Positions 22,262 through 31,385 of a DNA stretch of 64,000 bases are shown piece by piece. The first letter of the stretch is position 1, and each line of letters begins with the position of its first letter. The stretch spans positions 62,001-126,000 of the forward strand of contig NBBA01000026.1 in NCBI GenBank assembly GCA_002794785.1, in the 5' to 3' direction. The translations under genes were made by a program, and so were the position numbers. The notes under the pieces were generated by a model. That model saw only the letters and a program-made list of their open reading frames with translations, did not search any database and was not told the DNA's origin. The DNA comes from Coniferiporia sulphurascens (taxonomy: Eukaryota > Basidiomycota > Agaricomycetes > Hymenochaetales > Hymenochaetaceae).

Positions 22262-23918
22262 TTTTTTTTTTTTTAAAAAAAAAATTATTCCTGCAGTATT
22301 ACATAATTACAAGCTGCCCCCTCCCAAAGGGGGGGGCCCTAACTACATAACCATGGAGGCACCTGTCATTGTGCATTGCACAAAACTGGGTGGGGGCTCT
22401 GCTCCCCAAGGGGTGCCGAAGTGTGAAGAGCCCCTATTTAGTAAGAAGAAAGCGAGAGGGAGGAATACATATCACTACAAACAAACCACACAGTTAAGGG
22501 CAGGTTTAAAGTAAGAAGCTTAGAAGTGGAAAGGGTAGGTGAGAGCACTGGCTGAGATGTATCTTGTAGGAATCCAAAAGGCAGGCTTTATTCAAGTGGA
22601 AAAGGAGGGAGCATACCTGATAGCTCCAAAAGGGCTGGGTCCGAGTCCCGAGTTTGAGGTCTGAGCATATGACACATGTAATCCTGTAGGAGGTCCAGGT
22701 CCATATCCTCATTGGTTGGGTGTCTGTCGAGGTCCATTGTGGCAAAAGACAGCTGGATAGCACCCGCAGTGCAGTCAGAGAGGCAGTTTAGGTGCCCTGT
22801 CAGCTTTAGCCAGCGGCGCAAAACCGGGAGGCGGTTTTCATCAGCCCATTCTGAGTGGTGGACTGGGAGAGGGTCCCGAGGTGGCCACACGTGTCATATC
22901 CATGAGTGGAAGGTACTGCAGCCGCCGAGGATGTGGGCAGTCGGCTGCATGGGCCAGGGGGGGTGGTTGTGCCACCTGCAGTGCGAGATTAGGCCATGCC
23001 TATGGTGGTAGGCTGAGTCAAAGCTCAGCCAGTAGCCCCCATAGGGACTGGCGTGGCAGAGGACCTGCGTGACTGTGGTTAGCTCTTTGCGTGGGTGGTC
23101 AACCAAATGCATGAGTAGCTTTCAAGATCGGCATGATGGGAGGCCATGGACTGCTAGGTACTTATTGGCAGTTGAGGCAAGAGGGCAGGCTAGCGAGAAC
23201 ATCCATCACTCCATGAGGGTGTGGACAGCGACCTCTTTTAGTGTGGAGGTGGAAGGTTTGAGATCAGATGGGGGGAGCTCTGTTGCCAGCTTTGCTTCCG
23301 TGTCAGCCCATTCATTTCCGGGGATGTCTGAGTGGCTGGGACACCACACAAAATGAATGGTGAGCTGTGGGTACAAGTCCAGCAGAGTCTCCACACCCAC
23401 TTTCCAGATGTGGAGGAGGTGGGCACCAGGGGTGGCGGCCCAGGTGTGGAAAAGGTGTAGGGCGGTCAGCGAATCAGACAGAAAGAACATATCCGATGCG
23501 ACACACAGTTGCACCGGGAGGCAGCGTGCTACCCAGCCTGGGGCTGTGGCGAGGGAGAATTCCTTGGTGTCCGTGGCCGTGGCACAGGTGGGGGACTCCA
23601 GTCAGCAAGACCGAAGTCGGGTGTGGCCAAGCATGGCACAGATGGCTGAGCCCAACTTATTGTCGATGTGGGAGCCATCAGTGTATACCTGTACATGTGG
23701 GGTGAGACCTAGTTGGCATGCAGCCGTTACAAATGATTTTCGGGTGTCGGTGCTAACTGGGGTGGTCGGGGTGGTGAAACGGACGTGGCCTTGTGTGAAG
23801 GCCAGTGGATCCGTCCATGGGGGACATGTGTATGCAGGGACCTGTTGAACCCAGGGGGCTCGGACCTGCAAAGAAAGGGAGAAAGGTCTATTAGCTACGT
23901 TTTTAAAAAGTTTTCAAC
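22262..23918 (-). mobile_element. Inverted LINE 3' part (left half of palindrome 1)
   Basis: The plus strand reads in with the reverse-complemented tail (T13, A10) and 3' UTR, then ORF2 C-terminal and RNase H coding on the minus strand up to the NVANRPFS block. Its 5' end (GGTTGAAAAC in sense, at 23919-23910) corresponds to the exact place where the plus-strand LINE breaks off at 22252-22261 (GGTCGAAAAC). Confidence 0.85.
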
Positions 23919-25255
23919 CCCGACTTCGGTCTCACCAACTGGAGTCCCCCACCTGTGCCATGGCCACGGACACCAAGGAATTCTCCCTCGCCACAGCCCC
24001 AGGCTGGGTAGCACGCTGCCTCCCGGTGCAACTGTGTGTCGCATCGGATATGTTCTTTCTGTCTGATTCGCTGACCGCCCTACACCTTTTCCACACCTGG
24101 GCCGCCACCCCTGGTGCCCACCTCCTCCACATCTGGAAAGTGGGTGTGGAGACTCTGCTGGACTTGTACCCACAGCTCACCATTCATTTTGTGTGGTGTC
24201 CCAGCCACTCAGACATCCCCGGAAATGAATGGGCTGACACGGAAGCAAAGCTGGCAACAGAGCTCCCCCCATCTGATCTCAAACCTTCCACCTCCACACT
24301 AAAAGAGGTCGCTGTCCACACCCTCATGGAGTGATGGATGTTCTCGCTAGCCTGCCCTCTTGCCTCAACTGCCAATAAGTACCTAGCAGTCCATGGCCTC
24401 CCATCATGCCGATCTTGAAAGCTACTCATGCATTTGGTTGACCACCCACGCAAAGAGCTAACCACAGTCACGCAGGTCCTCTGCCACGCCAGTCCCTATG
24501 GGGGCTACTGGCTGAGCTTTGACTCAGCCTACCACCATAGGCATGGCCTAATCTCGCACTGCAGGTGGCACAACCACCCCCCCTGGCCCATGCAGCCGAC
24601 TGCCCACATCCTCGGCGGCTGCAGTACCTTCCACTCATGGATATGACACGTGTGGCCACCTCGGGACCCTCTCCCAGTCCACCACTCAGAATGGGCTGAT
24701 GAAAACCGCCTCCCGGTTTTGCGCCGCTGGCTAAAGCTGACAGGGCACCTAAACTGCCTCTCTGACTGCACTGCGGGTGCTATCCAGCTGTCTTTTGCCA
24801 CAATGGACCTCGACAGACACCCAACCAATGAGGATATGGACCTGGACCTCCTACAGGATTACATGTGTCATATGCTCAGACCTCAAACTCGGGACTCGGA
24901 CCCAGCCCTTTTGGAGCTATCAGGTATGCTCCCTCCTTTTCCACTTGAATAAAGCCTGCCTTTTGGATTCCTACAAGATACATCTCAGCCAGTGCTCTCA
25001 CCTACCCTTTCCACTTCTAAGCTTCTTACTTTAAACCTGCCCTTAACTGTGTGGTTTGTTTGTAGTGATATGTATTCCTCCCTCTCGCTTTCTTCTTACT
25101 AAATAGGGGCTCTTCACACTTCGGCACCCCTTGGGGAGCAGAGCCCCCACCCAGTTTTGTGCAATGCACAATGACAGGTGCCTCCATGGTTATGTAGTTA
25201 GGGCCCCCCCCTTTGGGAGGGGGCAGCTTGTAATTATGTAATACTGCAGGAATAA
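22285..25255. repeat. Palindrome 1: inverted repeat, arms ~1337 bp, spacer 297 bp
   Basis: Left arm 22285-23621 and right arm 23919-25255 are reverse complements. Coordinates sum to 47540 throughout with no internal indel. Where I compared bases the arms are identical except close to the centre: four positions at 23603-23607 and one at about 23570. The A-run beyond the outer end is A10 on the left and T4 on the right. The spacer (23622-23918) is unique LINE sequence. Confidence 0.88.
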
Positions 25256-25273
25256 TTTTAAAAAAAAAAAAAG
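23919..25273 (+). pseudogene. ORF2 C-terminal part and 3' UTR (right half of palindrome 1)
   Basis: Coding resumes in RNase H just after the FTDGS region, with the TRLRS-like codons joined at 23919. It includes FLSDSL and HSDIPGNEWAD, a TGA at about 24334, and the C-terminal region to TAA near 24951. The 3' UTR has the hairpin at about 25203-25226 and ends in an A13 tail at 25272. Confidence 0.82.
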
Positions 25274-26677
25274 GTCGGGATGGTGATTCCCACCATGATG
25301 CACTCATTGTGCATGTGGGAAGCATAGGCTATGGAGTGACAATCAATGATCATTTCCATGGTCGGGTTAGCTGAGGACAGTCGCATCACAAACATGGTCA
25401 TGATGTTCCCCTTCACATTAAATGAAGAGGAGAGGACTGGGACTTGGTCTGCAGTGGGGAGGGAGGCGAAGAACTCACGGGACGTCTTGGTCAGGGCCAT
25501 TGCTGACTTCTGGTTTTCGGCCTGTATGCTGATGGTGGGGGTGAGGACCAAGGTTGGATCCTTGGTGTACATTGTGGGAGGGGGGGCACCTTACGCTGGC
25601 GCTTTCTCTTCTTCTGCACCAGGTTGATGACCGCTCCTGCAGCCAGGGCCACTGGAGATGGGTTAGCGGTTGTTGGGGGGGCTGCTGCTGCGGCCACTTG
25701 GGCATAGGAGGTGGGGGAGGCCTGGGTGGCGACCTGGGGGGCGGGTTGTTGTTGTTGTTGTTGCTGTTGTTGCTGGGCGGGCCTAGAGCTGATGGAAGCC
25801 ATCTGACATGAGATAGAAGCTACATCAGTAGTCAGGTGCTTGACTGCATCAGTCAGCACTGTCATTTCTGGGGTCACAGGGGTGGTGCCAGGGGTTCCGG
25901 TGGTGGCCAGGGCCCTTTGGGGGGGTGAGCTGGGGTGAAGGGTTCCAGGAGGGCGATTTCCACCCCCTCCCTCACAAAGTTGTAGGCCATGACCACGTTG
26001 CGGTAAATGATGTGTTGGGGGTCTTTCCTTTCTTGCACAATTTTGGCCAGCATTGTTTGGACATTCCAGAGGAGATCACCAACAAACTGTGCCGCCTTGA
26101 TGTCGATGTTGGTGGTGGAGGCGTCCACTGTGTCCTTGTCGAAGTCTTCCAGGGCATGCGAGAGGGAGTACATGAAACCCGTGGTATGGGGTTCATGTTG
26201 AGCCTGGGCAGGGGGTCCTCTCGGGGTGAGAGGCGACATGGCGGCTGAGGAGTGTTTCTGCCCGAGGCTTGTGCCTCCCACCTGTTGTGGGGAGGTATGG
26301 GGATCAACCACCATTTCTGGGGTGGTCTTGCTGAATTCGTTGGAGCCATGTATCGATCCTACCGAGGCGGCTGGGGAGCCGGCTCGGGATGCCTGCCTAG
26401 ATTCTGCGTGTGCCTGGGTGGTGAAGTTGTAGGCCAAGATCAGTTGGGAGTCGCCAATGGCTGGGGATGGGGTGAGGATGTCTGGGGAGGAGGTCGGTGC
26501 TTGGATTTGAGTGTAGGGGGTGGGCATCATCTCGCACATGGTGGAGGCAGAGGCTTCAGCGGCCATGGTGGCGGCCACTTCGGTGGCTCTTGCGGTGGCT
26601 AGGCTAGCCGATGAGGAGGAGGGGACGGTGGGTCAAGTGCGACAAAGAGCATTCCGGTAATCACTGTGGGTCGATAT
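25274..26677 (-). pseudogene. ORF1 N-terminal and middle part
   Basis: The start codon position (26675-26677) reads ATA instead of ATG. Codon 15 is TGA (26633-26635). Open stretches are 26578-25874 and 25877-25491, in different frames, and then the MYTKDPTLVL domain to 25274. A Gln tract lies near 25745-25775. The reading frame continues at 20240 beyond the composite insertion. Confidence 0.78.
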
Positions 26678-26735
26678 GGGGGAGTTTTAGCTGCCCGCAC
26701 TAGTTGATGGTGGTGGTTACTGGTCAAGAAGGATG

Positions 26736-26895
26736 CCACAGAGAGAAGGAATGTCTCCCTGGTGCAGCACACCCTTCCCAATCCAGCGTGTTGTAGAGGA
26801 CAGCATGTCGGGTGTAAGTCCTACTGGTCAGGCTTCTATGTCACGAGGAAGGTGCACATGTAGTGGGGCCCCACAAGGGTGCTCTTTAATTCTGG
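26736..26895 (+). repeat. R repeat, 3' ~160 bp, fused to LINE
   Basis: It is similar to the reverse complement of 40003-40160 and ends with the R terminus CTTTAATTCTGG at 26884-26895. The next base starts plus-strand LINE RT sequence in the same orientation. The left side abuts the 5' end of the split minus-strand LINE. Confidence 0.75.
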
Positions 26896-28393
26896 CCTCC
26901 AGGCTGTGCAAAACATGGCTTGCCACTGGATATTGGGCATCTTCAAAGGCACCTCCCCCCATTCCACCAATTTCCTTTGCTCTGTTCCCCCTCTCTCTTT
27001 CTACTTTGAGTATATAAAGACGACCCATTCTCTGCACCTTTGGTGCACCCCTCACTCTATTGGCCACAAATTATTTAAAAACGTAGCTAACAGACCTTTT
27101 TCCCTTTCATTGCAGGTCCGAGCCCCCCAGGTTCAACAGGTCCCTGCATACATGCATCCCCCATGGATGGACCCCCTGGCCTTCACCAAGGGCCGAGTCC
27201 ACTTCACCACCCCCGTCACCCTGGTCAGTGCCAACACTTGCAAACAATTTGTGAGCACCACATGGGCCCTAGGCTCCACCCCTCATGTCCAGGTATTCAC
27301 AGATGGCTCCCGCATTGACGAAAAGTCGGGGTTGGCCATCTGTGCCATGCTAGGCCCCACCCGCCTCCGGTCATGCCGACTGGAGTCCCCCACCTGTGCC
27401 ACAACCACGGATGCTAAGGAGTTCTCCCTCACCACAGCCCCAGGCTGGGTAGCATGCCGCCTCCCTGCACAACTGCATGTTGCATCAGACATTTTCTTCC
27501 TGTCTGATTCACTGACTGCACTTCACCTTTTTCACACGTGGGCTGCCGCCCCCAGTGCCCACCTCCTTCATATCTGGAAAGTGGGTGTGGAGACTCTGCT
27601 GGACTCATACCCCCAGCTCACCATTCATTTCATATGGTGCCCCGGTCACTCGGACATCCCCAGCAATGAATGGGCTGACACAGAAGCGAAAATGGCAACA
27701 GAGCTCCCTCCATCTGACCTAAAGCCCTCTACCTCCACACTAAAAGAAGTCGCCATCCACACCCTCATGAACTGGTGGATGCTCTCACTTGCCCGCCCAC
27801 TTGCCTCCACCACTGACAAATATTTGGCAGTACACGGCCTCCCTTCCCACTGACCTAGAAAGCTGCTCATGCATTCAGTCGACCACCCACACAGCAAGCT
27901 ATCTGCAGTTGCACAGGTCCTCTGTCGGGCCAGTCCCTATGGGGGTTACTGGCTGAGTTTTGACTCAGCCTACTGATGCAGGCACAGCCTGATTTCGCAT
28001 TGCAGGTGGCACAACCACCCCCCCTGGCCCGCACAGTCAACTGCCCACATTCTAGGTGGCTGCAGCACCTTCCACTCATGGATACGGCACATATGGCCAC
28101 CTTGGGACCCTCTCCCAGTCCACCACTCAGAGTGGGCTGACAAAAACTGCCTCCTGGTTTTGCGCCACTAGCTAAAGCTGATGGGGCACCTAAACCGCCT
28201 CTCTGACCACACCGCAGGCACCATCCGGCTTTCTTTTGCTGCGATGGACCTAGATGGCCACCCAACTGACAAGGATATGGACTTGGACCTCCTAAGGAAC
28301 TACATGTGTTGTATGCTTGGACCATGAACCCAGGACTCGGACCCAGCCCTTTTGGAGCTCTCAGGTATGCTCCCTCCCTTTCCCTCTGATTAG
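26896..28393 (+). pseudogene. ORF2 C-terminal third (RT end, RNase H)
   Basis: The frame is open to a TGA at 27851-27853 and includes FTDGS, FLSDSL, WCPGHSD and EWAD of RNase H, so the RNase H domain is complete. CGA is kept at the LESP site (27376-27378), where other copies have TGA. Later stops include 27975 (TGA) and 28325 (TGA). It ends at TAG 28391-28393. Confidence 0.8.
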
Positions 28394-28729
28394 CACCCAT
28401 CTTTTGAATTCCTACAGATACATCTTGGCCGGCGCTCTCGCCTCCCCATTCCCACTTCTAAGCTTCCTACTTTAACCTGTCCTCATCAGTTTGGTTCGTT
28501 CATAGTGATATGTATCCCTCCTTCTCAGGTTTCCTCTTTTTCACTCAATAGGGGCTCTCCACACTTTGGCACCCTTCAGGGAGCAGAGCCCCCACCCAGT
28601 TTTGTGCGATGCACAATGACGGGTGCCTCCGTTGTTATGTAGTTAGGGCCCCCCCTTTGGGGGGGCAGCTTGTAATTATGTAATACTGCAGGAATAATAA
28701 TAATAATAATAATAATAATTTAAAAAAAA
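26896..28729 (+). mobile_element. 5'-truncated LINE (end of RT to tail)
   Basis: It starts at the LQAVQNMAC codons of RT directly after the R terminus. It carries RNase H, the C-terminal region, a 3' UTR with a TTTG-loop hairpin (about 28649-28668) and a long TAA tail to 28729. No target duplication could be found for it alone. Confidence 0.8.
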
Positions 28730-29012
28730 GGACAGGGTGAGATGGAGGGTGTCTGGGGACGATTCCAGGAGGCCTGGATCGATGTGGGTGGGGGTGGGGG
28801 TCGTGCCGTGGAGTGCAGCAGCAGTAGCGCCAGTGGCCGCCCAGTTGGCGGTGGCCCTGGCAGCCCAGTCGGCATCGGCACTGGCCGATGAGGGAGGTGG
28901 GAGGGGTGGTCGAGTCAAATGTAGAGCATTCCTGTATCCACTGGGGTTCGACATGGGGGAGTTTTAGCTGCCTGCACTAGTTGATGGTGGTAGTTACTGG
29001 TCAAGAAGGATG
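28730..29012 (-). mobile_element. LINE 5' end with ORF1 start (subfamily as at 31328)
   Basis: The canonical 5' end is at 29012 and ATG at 28954. About 75 ORF1 codons follow, Ala/Thr-rich. Codon 15 is CGA (28910-28912), the apparent ancestral state of the position that is TGA in four other copies. The 3' side is cut by the tail of the plus-strand LINE. Confidence 0.75.
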
Positions 29013-29402
29013 CGTGCGCCAACAGGCTGGGTGGTGACCCAGTCACAGGCAGTTGTTGAAAAGTGCAAGTACCTCATCCAGGTAGGTGTCAACCACCCAC
29101 TTAAGGGGGCGATACCCAATCCCTGAAGGGCCCAGAGCCGACAAGTTGGATGTGTCGGCCAGTGCACCTGTGAGCTCAGAAAAGAGTAGTGGTGGTGCAG
29201 CTGGGGTAGGAGGAGGCAGGAGGCTGAGGCCTGCAGCCAGGAGTGGGGGGGGTGGCGGAAAGAATGTTGATCTGAAAAGCTCACCTTTCTCTTCATCAGT
29301 CTGGGTGAAGGTGCTGTCCCTACGCTTGAGCGAGGGCACTTGTGTTGGGTGGATGCCGAGGCTATGCTTGGCCCACAACCAGATGTTAGAGGGGTCGGCC
29401 TC
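29013..29402 (-). mobile_element. LINE RT fragment
   Basis: On the minus strand it encodes the linker and start of RT (WAKHSLG, FTQTDEEKGEL, LSALGPSGIGYRPLKWV, HHPACW-like end). It has no ends of its own. It abuts a LINE 5' end at 29012 and a LINE tail at 29403. It matches the subfamily of 60655-62069. Confidence 0.7.
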
Positions 29403-30964
29403 TTTTTTTAATTTTAATTTTCATTTTTTTAAAATTATTCCTGCAGTATTACATAATTACAAGCTGCCCCCCCAAAGGGGGGGCCCTAACTACATAACAA
29501 CAGAGGTGCCCATCATTGTGCATCACACAAAACTGGGCAGGGGCTCTGCTCCCGGAGGGGTGCCGAAGTGTGAAGAGCCCCTATTTAGTAGGAGGGACAC
29601 AAGAGGGAGGGATACATATCACTACAAACAAACCATGTGGTTAAGGGCAGGTTAAAGTAAGAAGCTTAGAAAAGGAAAGGGAGGGCGAGAGCGCCAGCCG
29701 AGATGTATCTTGTAGGAATCCGAAAGGCAGGCTTTACTCAGGTGGGAAGGGAGGGAGCATACCTGATAGCTCCAAAAGGGCTTGGTCCGAGTCCCGAGTT
29801 CGAGGTCCAAGCATACGGTGCATGTAATCCCTTAGGAGGTCCAGGTCCATATCTTCGTCAGTTGGGTGTCCGTCTAGGTCCATCACGGTGAAAGACAGCC
29901 GGATGGCACCTGCGGCATGGTCAGAAAGGCGGTTTAGGTGCCCTGTCAGTTTTAGCCAACAGCGCAAAACCAGGAGATGGTTTTTGTCAGCCCACTCTGA
30001 GTGGTGGACTGGGAGAGGGTCCCGGGGTGGCCATACACGTCGTATCCATGAGTGGAAGGTACTACAGCCGCCTAGGATGTGGGCGGTTGACTGCATGGGC
30101 CAGGGGGGGTGGTTGTGCCACCTGCAGTGTGAGATCAGGCCGTGTCTATGCCAGTAGGCTGAGTCAAAGCTCAGCCAGTAGCCCCTGTAGGGACCGGTGC
30201 GGCATAGGACCTGTGCTACTGCAGATAGCTCACTGCATGGATGGTCGACTGATTGCATGAGCAGCTTTCGAGGTCGGCGTGAGGGGAGGCCGTGGACTGC
30301 CAAGTACTTGTCGGCGGTTGAGGCAAGGGGGTGGGCTAGCGAGAACGTCCATTGCTCCATGAGGGTGTGGATGGCGACCTCTTTTAGTGCAGAGGTGGAA
30401 GGTTTGAGGTCGGATGGGGGGAGCTCTGTCACCAGCTTTGCTTCTGTGTCAGCCCATTCATTGCTGGGGATGTCTGAGTGACCAGGACACCATACAAAAT
30501 GGACGGTGAGCTGAGGGTACGAGTCCAGCAGGGTCTCCACACCCGCTTTCCAAATGTGGAGGAGGTGGGCACCAGGGGCAGTGGCCCAGGTGCAGAACAG
30601 GTGGAGGGCGGTCAGCAAATCGGACAGGAAGAAGATGTCCGATGCGACGTGCAGTTGTGCTGGGAGGCGGCATGCTACCCAGCCCAGGGCCATGGTGAGG
30701 GAGAATTCCTCGGTGTCCATGGCTGTGGCACAGGTGGGGGACTCCAATCGGCAGGATTGGAGTCGGGTGTGGCCGAGCATTGCGCAGATGGCTGAACCTG
30801 ACTTATTGTTGATGCGGGAGCCATCGGTAAATACTTGGATGTGGGGGGTGCTGCCTAGTTGGCACACGGCCGTTATGAACGCTTTTCGGGTGTCGGCGCT
30901 GACTGGGGTGGCGGGAGTGGTGGAGCGGACACGACCTTTCATGAAGGCCAGAGGATCCATCCAT
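29403..30964 (-). mobile_element. 5'-truncated LINE (RNase H to tail)
   Basis: Its reverse-complemented tail starts at 29403, followed by the hairpin (29467-29487) and 3' UTR. ORF2 coding runs on the minus strand from 30964 to 29734. It ends 5' at the PPWMDPLAF codons, abutting plus-strand endonuclease pieces. Confidence 0.8.
29734..30964 (-). pseudogene. ORF2 C-terminal part with the cleanest RNase H
   Basis: This is uninterrupted for about 410 codons of LINE sequence. RNase H is complete: FTDGS, MDTEEFS, FLSDLLTALH and WCPGHSDIPSNEWAD, then the SFDSAY block, SHCRWHNH motif and acidic DLDLLRDY end. CGA is retained at the LESP site. The reading frame continues by chance into the neighbouring fragment to 31092. 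It has no RT, so it is not autonomous. Confidence 0.8.
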
Positions 30965-31327
30965 GTGGCACCTGCCCACCTTCCTGACTCTGACTCACGG
31001 CCTGACGGCATTTGTTGTTGGTGCCCCATTGACATGATCTGGGTCCCACCTGCGGTCAACCCTGACTCTATTCTAGACCCTCCCCCCCGCACCTAATCCT
31101 TATTCAGGAACCACCCTGGTATCAAATAGGCTTGCAACCCTCACCCTCCGACCCGACCAGCATCCCGGTCCTGAATGTCCCAACCATCCCAGGCTACATA
31201 CCAGTCTTACCACCAGAGGTTCGTCCTCAGGTGGTCACATATGTATCCAGGGCCCTCCCCCCACCTCCTGGTCGATCCTCAGAGTCACATCCCATGGCAC
31301 TGATGTATTGACAGTGGAAGTACAATC
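30965..31327 (+). mobile_element. Scrambled endonuclease fragments
   Basis: Positions 30965-31085 encode a late piece of the endonuclease (LPDSDSRPDG to NPDSILD). Positions 31086-31327 encode an earlier piece (LILIQEPPWYQIGLQ to the TVEVQS-like codons). Their order is reversed relative to the gene, both in plus orientation. The next LINE 5' end follows at 31328. Confidence 0.7.
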
Positions 31328-31385
31328 CATCCTTCTTGACCAGTAACCACCACCATCAACTAGTGCGGGCAGCTAAAACTCCCCC

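Larger units (their letters stand above)
20241..25273 (+). mobile_element. Composite LINE insertion containing an inverted duplication
   Basis: The whole block sits between an 11-bp target duplication (20230-20240 and 25274-25284, one mismatch at a CpG). It consists of a 5'-truncated plus-strand LINE from the end of the endonuclease (20241-22261), a minus-strand LINE 3' part (22262-23918) and a plus-strand LINE 3' part (23919-25273) ending in an A tail. The last two form a large palindrome. Confidence 0.85.
7817..26735 (-). mobile_element. Full-length-type LINE split in three by two later LINEs
   Basis: Three minus-strand pieces make one element: 25274-26735 (5' end and most of ORF1), 17569-20240 (rest of ORF1, endonuclease, start of RT) and 7817-9764 (rest of RT, RNase H, C-terminal region). 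The joins are shown by target duplications: ATATG at 9760-9764 and 17564-17568 around the full-length insertion, and GT(T/C)GGGATGGT at 20230-20240 and 25274-25284 around the composite insertion. The pieces total about 6.08 kb. The last few codons and the 3' UTR are missing at 7817. Confidence 0.85.

Noticed and set aside
22262..25273. Twin-priming as explanation of the inverted LINE parts
   Set aside because: Twin priming inverts a 5' segment and leaves one tail. Here the inverted part has its own tail and 3' UTR.
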